From positions 3,100,001 to 3,164,000 of the forward strand of contig JAUDYN010000006.1 in the NCBI GenBank assembly GCA_030407005.1: 64,000 nt of DNA. The letters are read 5' to 3'. The position numbers and the translations under genes are program-made. The number at the start of each line of letters is the position of its first letter. Within the stretch, counting starts at the first letter, position 1. The notes beneath the pieces were generated by a model. That model saw only the letters and a list, made by a program, of their open reading frames with translations. It had not been told where the DNA came from and made no database searches. Shown in pieces: positions 1 to 10,707 of the stretch. The DNA is from Desarmillaria ectypa (taxonomy: Eukaryota > Basidiomycota > Agaricomycetes > Agaricales > Physalacriaceae).

Positions 1-653
1 CCCTCTCCAAAGGCTCCAACCTTATGCATGCGTACGACATCACCTCCTACACCTCGGACGATGAAGTTGTTCAGCGCGTCCTAGACCTCATCAATGATGC
101 CCGTGTGGCATGGCCCACCGACTGCGTAGCTCAGTCTGCTCGACGCGATCGAGGCGGACATGGAGTCTGGCGGTATGTCTTTGATCAAGACGGTCCGACC
201 GTCAATCTTCCGCACCATACGGTCGACCTTGTTTACCTGTTCGACAACGTCCCGCTTCCTGAATCCGCCCGATCACCTTCGTCTACTATGATGTCCTTTG
301 ATGGTGGCTTCTGCGACTTTGACGATGTGGAAGGCGAGGATGATTCGGTGGATATCACTGATGAGGATGGGTGCTCGTGGATGCAGCCGTGTGTTGATCA
401 GTGGTCATATACCCATGTTAGGGATACGATGCAAGAGAGGTGGATCGCATTTGCTTATGGAGAAGCTCCGTGGAATGACGAGAAGGTATTCGTGTTTGGG
501 CCAGAAGGCGAATCTGGTGAGCGGTCAGCTTGTATATTTGATGGAAGGAGGAGGAAGCAAGTGTGGAAGGAGGTATTCGAACCGTTAGGAATGCAGGTCG
601 TACACAAAGTCGGCTTGGAGCTGAGTAGGGGCCCACCGTTAAGGGGATATTAG
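1..653 (+). CDS. Type-B carboxylesterase/lipase, C-terminal part (5' end outside window)
   Basis: The frame is open to the left edge (reading from base 3) and ends at a TAG at 651-653, so only the last roughly 215 residues are present. The catalytic-His region PHHTVDLVYLFDNVPLPES has the His-x-x-Asp-Leu-x-Tyr-Leu-Phe layout of fungal type-B carboxylesterases of the alpha/beta-hydrolase fold. The later WIAFAYGEAPW segment matches the family's C-terminal helix, in which an aromatic and FA precede a G-x-PW turn. The nucleophile Ser and acidic residue would lie upstream, outside the window. These enzymes hydrolyse carboxylic esters and are often secreted; localisation cannot be judged without the N-terminus. 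An Asp/Glu-rich insertion around 330-370 is less typical. Confidence 0.75.
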   Translation, partial: LSKGSNLMHAYDITSYTSDDEVVQRVLDLINDARVAWPTDCVAQSARRDRGGHGVWRYVFDQDGPTVNLPHHTVDLVYLFDNVPLPESARSPSSTMMSFDGGFCDFDDVEGEDDSVDITDEDGCSWMQPCVDQWSYTHVRDTMQERWIAFAYGEAPWNDEKVFVFGPEGESGERSACIFDGRRRKQVWKEVFEPLGMQVVHKVGLELSRGPPLRGY

Positions 654-1851
654 ACATGTCTTTTTTATCTTTTTCACATATTACACATGCATTCAGAACG
701 GCATAATTATTGTATCAACATCAGTTTTTCTTTCACCTTGGGTTTATTGTAGGTTGGGGCTGAGCATTGCATGGCATTATTATTGATTCTGTTGTATACG
801 TACTCAAAATTGTCGTAATCAAAAGGGTTTTGGGGCAATGCGCCTTGTTCGTTGGTGAGGACAATAAAAGTGTTGGAACATAGTATCCTTTTGTGACGGT
901 CGGATCCAACCTCCAAACCGAATCTAGTGATGTGCGACCTTTTGGGCACAACAGAGGGCATCGAAGCGGTTGAAAGGTTACTAGCGGAGTCTGGAGCCTT
1001 CACGAAGACCGGAACTCCGAGGCGAGAGGTAGGAATGTCACTCTGGGAAGACGAACCGAGGCCGCATGAACAAGACAAAGATGGGTAGAACAGAACATCA
1101 CAATGCTACCGGGGCCACCCCTTATTTTCTTTTTTTTCTCTATTTCCCGTAGGTAGTATGATTTAACAGTTATTTAGACTACTACATACAATTTTACCCG
1201 AGAGACTTACATCCCATAGAGTCGACAATTAGAATAGCATTACAACGAGTAGTGGTATAATCATAGTACAATACTATATCCCCGCGTCTTCGCCCATTAC
1301 GAGGCGTGTTGCGGGTCACCAATCCAGACTATCATCATCCAACCTCCAAACCCATTTAGACGTATCTTTATAAGGACGAACTTGGACCATGCGCGCCAGG
1401 CTGTTCTCGGATGGTCTCCGCTATCAGATGTCCTGGACTTAGCTCAAGTGACTTGACATCAGTACATATTCTCTCGGCCGAATCTCCCGGCTTTACAGCT
1501 GTTTGGAAACAGGTTGACGTTCTACGGTGGTTCTGTAAATGAGAAAAGAAGCATCGGACTTGGTCATGAACCGGGGCGTAGAGGGCACTCCTAGATCCCC
1601 GAAACCGCCTTGAACGGCCGTCAAAAGTCCACAAAACCATGTTCACGACGAACTTCAGATCGCACTCGAGTACTTGACTCATAAAAAACTTGTTACTGTC
1701 AATGCAAACCAGCTGTAAAGCACGAGGAGGTACCCCGATAAAACGGAAATCTATAAACGTCGGTACTAAGAATACAATGAGTGATAGGTTTGTGAAAAGT
1801 GTAATCAATACAGGGTTAATCCGTCCGTCAATGATGCTAATATAATGTTCA
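654..1851. other. Intergenic, no convincing gene
   Basis: Between the esterase stop and the stop of the next minus-strand gene. Minus-strand open frames exist at 707-1078 and 1368-1808, but neither has a recognisable domain, an intron-exon layout or a convincing start. The 1368-1808 frame begins with a hydrophobic stretch that could mimic a signal peptide. The stretch also holds AT-rich 3' flanks. I see no RNA gene or mobile element. Confidence 0.5.
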
Positions 1852-3332
1852 TCAAATCGTAGCCGTCAAGGCACTAGCAATATCCACTGTGTTGGTACTG
1901 TCACTGGCAGCAGCAGTTGTGGTAGCCGTGGAAGCACTTTGGAAGCTGAAAACGAACCCGCCATTCGTGGAAGAGGAAGAGGAAGCAGTAGCGGCAACTG
2001 AAGTTGCGGACACAGATGCAGAAATGACGCTACTAACTATTGTAGAGGCGGAGGCGGCTGCGGTGGAAGCAGCACTCGCTACAACAGCCGAGGACGAGGT
2101 TCCCACGACAGTCGCAGCTGAGGAAGCGGCAGCGAGAGTGGCTGAAGCAGTCGCGGATACGCTTGAACTGGGTGCGACAAAAACGCCAGAGCATGAAGGC
2201 AAGTCGGTCATCACCAACATCGTCACCACCGAGACGACATTGACTGTCACGACACCATCGGCACCCGTCGTGGTCGATGTGCTAGGCGCAGTTACGGTGG
2301 GAGCAACCGTGGAAACAGCGGCGGAAGTGATGGTCGCAGAGCTGTTAGCTGTAGAAACAGCACTAACACCCGAAACCAAAGCACTTCCGGTCGTCGAAGC
2401 AGAGGCGGCTGATGCTACAGTGGCACCCGATGCAACAGCAGAGGTACTGGATACCGAAGCGCTGCTGAGAGCGGTCTCGATTTGGCGACGCTGGAAAGTG
2501 GGAGTAGCGGAAGCCGCTTTGAGGATGATTGTTGAGGATACTGTCGCTGCGTTATTGTTCAACGGAGATACAGCATCGGAAGTTGAGGCAGAACTGGCAG
2601 ACGCAGACACGGCCGAGGTGGAAGCAGCAACTGTGGAAGCAGACGCGTCTGCGGTGGTATCATTTGTACCATTGTCCTCTCCGTCATCACACTCAAGGTC
2701 TCCACCATCTGAATCGTCACCACCAGAACTCGCACTGGACGTGGCAGAAGCAGAGGCCACAGAAGGGGTGGCTGCTGCTGTCTTGGTAGAGGATGCAATA
2801 GCCGACGCAGAAGAAACAGCTGGGTTGGAACCGGATGAAGCAGAGGAAGTGGTCGAGTTCGACCCGTCGATGCCACCTGAAACCCCAGTGGCCTCGATAC
2901 GCGCCAATGCATCAGATTCACTGTCACAGGATAGACTTGTTCCTGCAGACTTGACAAGGGGAAGAGCGAAGCACGATGTGCCGCTAGAGCACTTGGTAAC
3001 CTCCCACGCTCCTCCCACGCATTGAGCGAATCCACCACCAACGCAAGCTTGATCGCCAGCTAAAAGTAAGGATGTCAAAAGAAGCCTAAGGGGATGAATA
3101 ACAAAGACATACCAGTGCAAGAGTCATTGCTAGAAAGAGATGCAAATTGGGCGTTCAGCTGCTGGGCTTTGAGGCCATTGGCACTGGCAAAGCTCGAAGA
3201 GGATGAAGAATTTGAAGCCGAGTTTGAGTCTGCTCGAACTGACAAAGATCCAAAGCCTGTGGGTGCAGCACCAACCAATGCCAGACGGCAAGCAAGGGTG
3301 GCAAGGAAGACGAAAGATGAACGAGTAGTCAT
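1852..3332 (-). CDS. Secreted Ser/Ala-rich protein with CBM19-like module
   Basis: Two exons, 3332-3113 and 3059-1852, joined across a 53-nt intron (GTATGT donor at 3112, TTTTAG acceptor ending 3060), give 475 residues. The N-terminus has a clear signal peptide (Arg, hydrophobic FVFLATLACRLALVGAA, cleavage near AAP). Around residues 73-130 comes a Cys-patterned segment reading GDQACVGGGFAQC, CSSGTSCFALP, SLSCDS and ARIEATG. This is the layout of family 19 carbohydrate-binding modules, which bind chitin in yeast chitinases and recur in small basidiomycete secreted proteins. The remaining ~340 residues are low-complexity Ser/Ala/Thr/Val, probably O-glycosylated. There is no catalytic domain. 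Inference: a wall-associated or extracellular chitin-binding protein. The low-complexity tail also opens a long antisense frame, which is not a gene. Confidence 0.75.
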
Positions 3333-3833
3333 TATTGAAGGAGTTTTGTCGGATGGAAAGATCGTAAATCGTATGGAGCACCGGGCTCGTTGAAAGAAGG
3401 AAAGAAAAAAAGTGGAGGCGGTCGTAAGCCAAAGAGGTTAAAGGGCATATTGGCAGACATTACGCTTTATATATGCTCAGGCTGCGAAGCGAGAACAATA
3501 AGTACAAGGTTGTTGACGTTGCCACCCGTTGTTTCCATTGTTCAAAGTTTTTGCCGGTGATAATCCGGCATTGTGGCTATTTTTGAATCAAGAGCACCTT
3601 CCAGGGTTAGGGTTTCCTTAAAAGCTTTCAAAATAACGTCGGCCCGGGGGGCAACAGTGTGGCCCGTTACAAGCTCCAAAAGAAAACCCTTTGTATTCGT
3701 GCTGCGAGAGCTCCACAGTGGCCATATCTAGTAAAAATCCGAGCTTATCCCAGTATGTCCAGAACGGCCACCCGAAGGTGCCCTAGTGGTAAGTGGTACC
3801 TGGTAGTAAACGGCAAGGCCCCTCCGTCGAATT
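3333..3833. other. Intergenic, promoter of the CBM19-like gene and 3' flank of the MFS gene
   Basis: This 500-bp stretch separates the start of the secreted protein gene (minus, reading left) from the stop of the MFS transporter gene (minus). It should carry the promoter of the former. A 63-codon plus-strand frame at 3659-3850 overlaps the MFS 3' exon and has no recognisable content. No other feature is visible. Confidence 0.5.
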
Positions 3834-6485
3834 CTAATGTGCAAATCTAAAGTCGAGTCGTCTATTCCCTATATCCGTGGTGGTTTCAAGATAATGTTTT
3901 CTCTCCTAAAATGATCTGATTAGTATGCGAGGGCTCCGGAATTTTTTTCATGTACCTCCAAGGTCATAGCATTCCAGATTCTATCCCGTTGGCGATTGCG
4001 ATATATGTAATAAGCTTTCGTCGCCGGGTACATGATGAACATATTGAAGCAGCAGATGGTAATCAAAATTTTGTTCCCGCGGCGGTCTAGGATCGCCGTC
4101 AACCTCTGAGCCGCAGAATGAAAACAATTCTTACAGTTCGGCGCATCGTCTTTGCGGTAGATCTGCGCGGATATGATGCTCGATGCTTGAACAAACCTGA
4201 AGACGCTTAGTCCGGTACACGCCAGGTCAAGAAAAACATGCGTACATGTTGTACAGTGACGCGTTGACAGTCCTGCTAGCTACTGCACCGGAGTTTCTGG
4301 AACACCAGCCTACCTGCATACCAAATGTCAGGAAGAAAGAAGACGTCAAAAAGAAGGGAAGCACCTGTATCGGATGTGTATAGCTGAGGGCGGATACCAG
4401 CTTCAGTGACGATAGAAGAAACGGAAATGTTCTGACGTACGGATATGATAATAGGCCCGATGCCAGCCCCTGTAAAGTTATGCTTGGCTAAAAGAATATG
4501 CACGCATGGAAGGAAGACGAACAAAGTACAGCCATTGGTTTGGCGAATCCGGAAGACAGTATATTGCCACAAGAAAAGGAAGTGTCCAAAAATCCTCAGC
4601 CATTGACACAAACGAGCGATCATTGACCGTTTCGGAGACCAGTGTAATACCGAAGTTGGTTATCATGCCAGCAACAGTGGACGGAATTGCAAGCAGGTTG
4701 GACTGGAACGTATTAAACCTATGCAGCATCAGTACGATTCTTTCCAGACAGGCTGTTCGCAAGGACAAACCCAATATTACGGAGAGATAAAGTAAGATAA
4801 CTGCTCGGTGGAGCGGTGGGGATACCAAACATTAAGCCTCTGAAGCGAAACGTTAGACCGACAGAATCATGCGAGAAGGTTACTCACATGAAATATATAG
4901 GCCATAAATCATAATCACAAACTGCAATCCAGAGACGTTTGAGCGTCAACCCTTCACGGTTATGCATGTCACCCTGGTCACTCCATAAGATGAAGATTCC
5001 GCTTGGCCTAAAAAAGGCTAACCTTCGTAGGATCATCCCGAAGAATGCGGGTCACAGCAATCGTCTCTTCCCTATCGGTAAACCACCCGTTGGGACGGAA
5101 CCATGTCTTCGACTGCGTAGGAGAAGGGGGCATTCTAAAGAACGTGGCTGTCCCAATGACTAGAGTGATCAAGCCTCTGCAAAATGGTTAGTACAGAGTC
5201 GAAGGATTGTCGTGATCAACGTACTCAAAGAGGAACAGCCATCTGAGAAACAGTTAGGGTTGCTTACGGTGCTACGGCATACCAGCTTACCTCCAGCCGG
5301 CTCTTCCCAGGACGCCTCTCATGTGGAGAACGCCAAAGGCCATGAAACTGGCAACAACAGTGCACACATTGGAGGACATCCAAAACAGGGCCAGGCGAAA
5401 GGGAAGTTCATTCTTCGTGTAGAAGTCTGTCAATAGATTACTCGTGTAACGAGAAAAGAAGTGGTGATATACAACTCAAACTCACATGACAAGTAGAGAA
5501 TGAGGTCGGGAATAAACCTTCATTCAGACGTTTAGAAAACTTTCGAAGATAAATATAGATATTGAATGAGCGTACCCGCCCTGGATGAACCTATTAAAGA
5601 GTTACTGAGCATTACAGTCGCCGAAAGGAGAAAAAAGAAATATACCCTAACAATGCCCGGCATAGGAAAAATGATGTCCTCCCGCTCAGCCAAAATTGCG
5701 CTATTGTTACGATAGACCACAGAACCATCTGTGTCAGAATCCAACGATCCGGTCCAACCTAAATACATTATCAGCCGGAAAAAGAAAACGTCCACATCCT
5801 ACATCCACATACCCGCTTCGAAACAAGTTGAGAGGGTAGTTCCGCACAGAGAAAGGCCAACCTGAATATCGAATTTCCCCAGTTGTAATCTGCGTAAGAG
5901 AGGTCATATCCCACGCGTCCTGGGAATATAGATTTCACTCACCATCAGTAGTTAAGCCGAGATCAGGCAGAAATTTATCAGTGTTCGCTTGACTGAGGTT
6001 ATTCCGATCCAAGTTCAAAGCTGAGAAGCTGATGGCAGCCCAAAGCATGACCTTCCAATCAATCTTCCGGACCAGTGCCTACAGGCAAGAGGATAAAATG
6101 CCCAGTCACAATAACACGAAACATGATTTACCTTCTCCTCGAGATAAGTCCACCGTGCATTAGGATCAAACCGATGTATGTTTTCGTACTCCTTCTTTGG
6201 CCAATAATGCGGGGCCAACTCTGGATCATCAAAGACGGATCGCTTCGTGGCTATTGTATCCAACTCCTCGTTCTTGCGACGACGAAAGATATTCGAGAAT
6301 TTGAAAGGCTCAGGCTCTCCATCGACCAAGTCATCGGTTGGCATGGATCCTTTCTTCGTGCCGACATCCTTGGAAAGAGAATACAGTGATGCGGTGGGGC
6401 TGGGGGGGTAGCGCCTCAGGCAACGACGTCTTGGAAGAAACAGCCATAGTGGAAGAGCACTAACAAGGTGAGACTTTCTCGCCAT
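3834..6485 (-). CDS. MFS transporter, Dal5/allantoate permease family, about 18 exons
   Basis: Splicing by eye gives a continuous Dal5-type major facilitator. Landmarks in order: [10 protein letters not shown], then [11 protein letters not shown], the TM1 loop [59 protein letters not shown], the central [80 protein letters not shown] and a final RLDFRF. Members are plasma-membrane proton symporters for allantoate, dipeptides, vitamins or other small anions; the substrate cannot be told from sequence. Exons include 5576-5590 (15 nt), 5225-5242 (18 nt) and 4365-4383 (19 nt). The last exon ends at the TAG at 3834-3836. The start is uncertain: the open frame begins at 6485, but an ATG at 6447 in another frame gives a more natural N-terminus, and a run of seven C (6402-6408) lies between. 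Confidence 0.85.
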
Positions 6486-7386
6486 CTAAGCCTCCCTTCG
6501 CTATCAGGATAAGGAACATCCGGCACAAGCACCTCATATGTTAGCCTACTTGCGCCTTCCGGTTACCACGAACCATAAAATGCCGATCACGCCGTCGGAC
6601 ACCTTAATGGCGCGACATTGCTCGACTCTGGTTTGTCAAGGCCCTACATTTACATCAGTAACAAGGTTGTATTGCTGTACCTAACACTTACAGGAAAGCC
6701 AGACAGCAGTGGATGCGCCTATTGTGGAGCCTTTCAATGACCCCTTGAACGCAATTGCACGAAAATCATGGAATATAGTTTCATACGACAAATTGCCTCT
6801 CGAAATAGGTTCAAAGTGTATCTGGAGCTCTGGAATTGGGAGATTTTGCATATGTCGTTGATGGTATCTATGATTTGGTCTTTGAGGCTGGAAATCCGCA
6901 ACGCTTGGTAAAAGAAATACTCACGAAACACCGCATATATGGCGTATGGTCGGACAGCCCGCTGATGGAACCTAGCAGACTGCCCAATCAAACAGGACGT
7001 GAGATGATGGTGATACTAGGAACATCAAAGCAATATATTCAAGACTTCGGATTGTGGCTTGATTGTGGCGGCAGCAAGTTCCTACAATCACTCTCAATCA
7101 TATTCACACAAGGAGGATCCATATGACCAGTACAGCATACCTGATATTTCAGAACCTCCAATTATGCGGTAAATACATTCATCACCTTGAATAAAACAAA
7201 GCAGGAATCAGAACGGCAAGACAGGCGATTAGCAAACAACACCAAACTTTCATTGGCTCAGCAGACCCATGATTCCAACCTTTCATGAGACGTGGATCAT
7301 ATTCCAAGCAAGATGAATGGTATAGCTACATAAGATTAAAAAAATATACAATATATACAGTCCGTCGGTCCCGGGTCCAATCATAA
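6486..7386. other. Intergenic, no convincing gene
   Basis: About 900 bp between the MFS gene start and the HIR1 stop. It should contain the MFS promoter (right part of the gene, read leftwards) and the HIR1 3' flank. A plus-strand 96-codon frame at 6836-7126 and a minus-strand frame at 6734-6991 overlap each other, lack recognisable domains and have no splice continuation. I see no repeat, RNA gene or transposon remnant here. Confidence 0.45.
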
Positions 7387-10300
7387 TCATATATCATCGC
7401 TGGCAGTGGCAATCTTCTTCAGCAAATCTTGATAGTCCATAGCTAGTTTCGTTAGGGTCTTACTCCTCACTGGAAGGACACGTAAAGAGCGTCAGTATCA
7501 CAAACTTCAAGTGGACCCATACCAACATACCAAATTGTGCCAAAACAACGTCCTTTAGCAAGTCTCGCTTGGACAAGCCGGCTACATAAGGTGACCAGGT
7601 AACCTCCCGCTGTTCATCCGCCGACCGCCTACACATGTAGATACATAAGCACCTACACATGCCTCCCGGGAAGCAGACTTACCAATAGACAGGTCCACAG
7701 AGCTCTTTGATGAGTTCCTCAGCCTTGGCCCTGAATCCCTCATCCGCAATCTTCTTCGAGTACAATAGCAGTGCCTGCTTATACTCCGACGGACTATCCA
7801 ACAACTTCGCAGCAAGCAATCGCGTCTCCAAATGTCCCAACGTCAGCGCCGTCCCCCACCAAGATGGCCTCGGTTTCTCGGCCGCGCTCTCATCAGGCGA
7901 CTCATTTACACTTGCTTCCAGTGCACTCAATATGCCGCGATTGGCGGACTGTGCTAAGGAGCGCTGCCTTCCAGGCCAAACGTCCGAGCCGCTTGACCAC
8001 CACCGGTCCGTAACCTTCACCCAAGCGGAGAGTTGTGGATCATACGAGTAGACTACACCGTTGGAGAAGTTGAAGATCGGACAACCATTGGCACGGGTTG
8101 TGGCCGAGGAGATAGTAACATTGGGTGATAAAAGTGGCGCGATGGATACTGGAGGGAAGAATGATGTCTGTTTATTCACGGCCCTGGGTTTGGGGTAAGA
8201 CGGCGCCGAACCCCAGTAGGAAAAGATAACGCACCAGGAATAAACTTGGCCAGACGCAGTGATGACCAGTAACGAATTCTTCATGCCATCCAGGAAAGAA
8301 CAAGGTGAGCCAAGGCTCAAATTCGGCATAATCCTAGCGACAGGTCAAAGAAAGACACGTAGCGGCGAGAGGTGATCGTACCTTCTTCCCGTATGAGAAT
8401 ACACGTTCACTGATCCATCTTGCATAGCAACAGCACAATACGACGACGTTGCTTTGATGGCTAACGCCGGCGAAACCAAGTAGTCCAGCCAGAGCGTCTG
8501 CTTGCCACTCACGAACGACACCTCTGATAAGCCTAAAAAAAGATTGGGCATTACACCAAAACGAACAGGGTAAGGACACACCGGTTTCTTCCGAATTCGT
8601 GCTTTCAAACAGGTAGTCAGTACCATCTACCTCCGTCGTCGACCTAGTCAAGACAGCAGGAGTTGGCAAGATGAGACTGCTTGGGCTCCATGTCGAGTGA
8701 CTAGCCATTCCCGAGCTCGTAATCTCTGTGATAGGTATGTTGTGACGAGGACGGTCCCCTCCCAGAGTCCTGAACACCGGCCGGGATTCATCATCTTCAT
8801 CTGATGCCTTTCTTTTTCCCTTGTTCGGAGACATGTCAAACGCGTCAATCGGCACGCCCATATCAATATCTGCATGCCGAGATCTGTAGCTAGAAGGCGC
8901 TTCGAAAGGTTGCTCTTTTGGAGTGGGGAAGAAAGGCTGTTCATTCAGAGAAGGGAAAAACGACGTAGTCTGCGCCTGGTGAGGAGGAGAATCCACAGTC
9001 ATTTTGGCCTCTTGAATAGGTATCAAAGAGGCTCGCTTTGGTCCGTTCATCGGAGTGGCGCCATTGGCGGCAGCAGGGACTTGCGTAAGGCCTACACGCT
9101 TTTTATTGTTTCGTTTGGCCACGAGCATGTTAACCCGTTCACCGCTGCTCCCATTAACGTGATCGTCAAACCCAGCGGTCTGTGAATGAGGGTGTGAAGG
9201 GGATGGCGTGGAAGGGCTTTGTGTGGGAACATGAGAATAACCTTTGGGGATAGGTGGGGGTACAAAGCCAAACTTCGATAAGTATTGATCTTGAACTGAA
9301 TGCGGAGCGATGCCTTCAAGCTCATCCGGTTCGAAATTGAACACAGCTATCGTTCCATCTGACGATGCAGCATACAGAGTTAGCCCATCCCACGACCTTG
9401 TTCTTGTGTGAGACGGGGAATCCAACTTAAGGCATGTCGAAACTCACCAATTCAGATCCATAATTTGTCTTTCAAAGACTTCCTTGGCAACGATGAGCGG
9501 CCGCGCTGTTTTTGTCTGCCATACGGATACCGACCGGTCATCGGCGCCCAAAGCAACGACGGAACATATGTTTGAGGTCGAAACAGGCTGATTAGGATTT
9601 CTTAAGAATATATGTGGATTGTAGGCCTAAGTTAGCCATTAAAAAAGAACGGTAACATGACTCAGTAAGAAAGCTCACCGCGACTTCAACGGTATTCTCG
9701 TGGCCGACCAAACTGATCTCAGATGTCCATGTGTTCCGCGTAATAACCGCAGCAATGAATACAAATCCTTTATTATTTGTTGCATTCGAGGCAGTAATAT
9801 GAGCACCGTCCGGTGACCAACTACACTCATATGAGTAAACGTCAAGAGAGAGAAGGCGGGACACTGACCTCAGCCGCCTGAAAAAAGTGCTCCCCGGAGA
9901 ATCTTCAAATGGCTTCGTGACCTCGGCTTCAAGAGACCAATCCGTCGTTCTCCAAATCTTGACTGAACGATCATCCGACTGTGTTGCCAAAAACTCGCCC
10001 ACAGGATCCCAGCACACACCCTTGACGAAGCCCTGGTGCTGATCTAGTTTTCGGAGACGCTCTGGAGAAGTTCAATAACTTGCCAGGGAACGCAGGCTGC
10101 CACTCACCCAGTGTATATCCGCACCAGACGATAACCTGCGAGTCCAGTCCTACCGACGCGAGATAACGATCCCCAGGAGACCAGGCCACATCAGTGACAT
10201 CTAGAACAATCTGAAACGCGGCCCAGCACGACAACAAAAGAGAGCCCACCACTTTCATGCCCCGGCAGACGCTTCATTGGTCTCCAGCCTTCAACATTGA

Positions 10301-10707
10301 TTTCATCAGAGCCCCAGACCTTTCCCCGGGCGCTTCTGCACCAATGTTAGAACAGCCCGCCACGGAAGAAAGGCCACCACTTACGGGTCAAGGTCCCAAA
10401 TCATGACAATCTCATCATCACTACCGCTCGCAAGCCATCTCCCAGAATGAGCCCACCGCACACACAACACTGGTCCAGTGTGCATCGACAACGTGCACAG
10501 CGACTTTGGTGGCTTGTTCGAAAGCTCAGACGCCGGAACCAGAATCGGTTTGGTGCTCCATATTCGTACTTTGGCGTCCAGCCCGCCGGTCGCGATACGA
10601 GAGCCATCAGGATGGACATGCACAGAGAAGATAGAAAGCCGTTTCGCGGATTCGCTTTTCCCAGACGAATCTCCGTGCATCACCCATGCTGGTTTCGTGA
10701 AATGCAT
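7387..10707 (-). CDS. HIR1: HIRA/Hir1 histone chaperone subunit
   Basis: Multi-exon gene for the WD40 scaffold of the HIR complex, which deposits H3-H4 outside replication and represses histone genes. The start Met at 10707 gives MHFTKPAWVMHGD, matching the conserved HIRA N-terminus; an in-frame Met at 10740 is an alternative. WD repeats follow: ATGGLDAKVRIWSTKP, LASGSDDEIVMIWDL, DVTDVAWSPGDRYLAS, FLATQSDDRSVKIWRTTDW, then WDGLTLYAASSDGTIAVF. A basic NNKKRVGLTQ segment resembles the Asf1-binding B domain (tentative). The C-terminal Hira domain is clear: DRWWSSGSD, LETRLLAAKLLDSPSEYK, ADEGFRAKAEELIKELCGP. The last exons continue through RSADEQREVTW and GLSKRDLLKDVVL to the TGA at 7387-7389. 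No lesion is seen at any splice junction I checked. Nuclear. Confidence 0.93.

Noticed and set aside
1889..3025. A 378-codon plus-strand open frame
   Set aside because: It lies antisense to the spliced CBM19-like gene; its Glu/Ala/Val content is the mirror of Ser/Ala/Thr codons, and it has no domain or start context.
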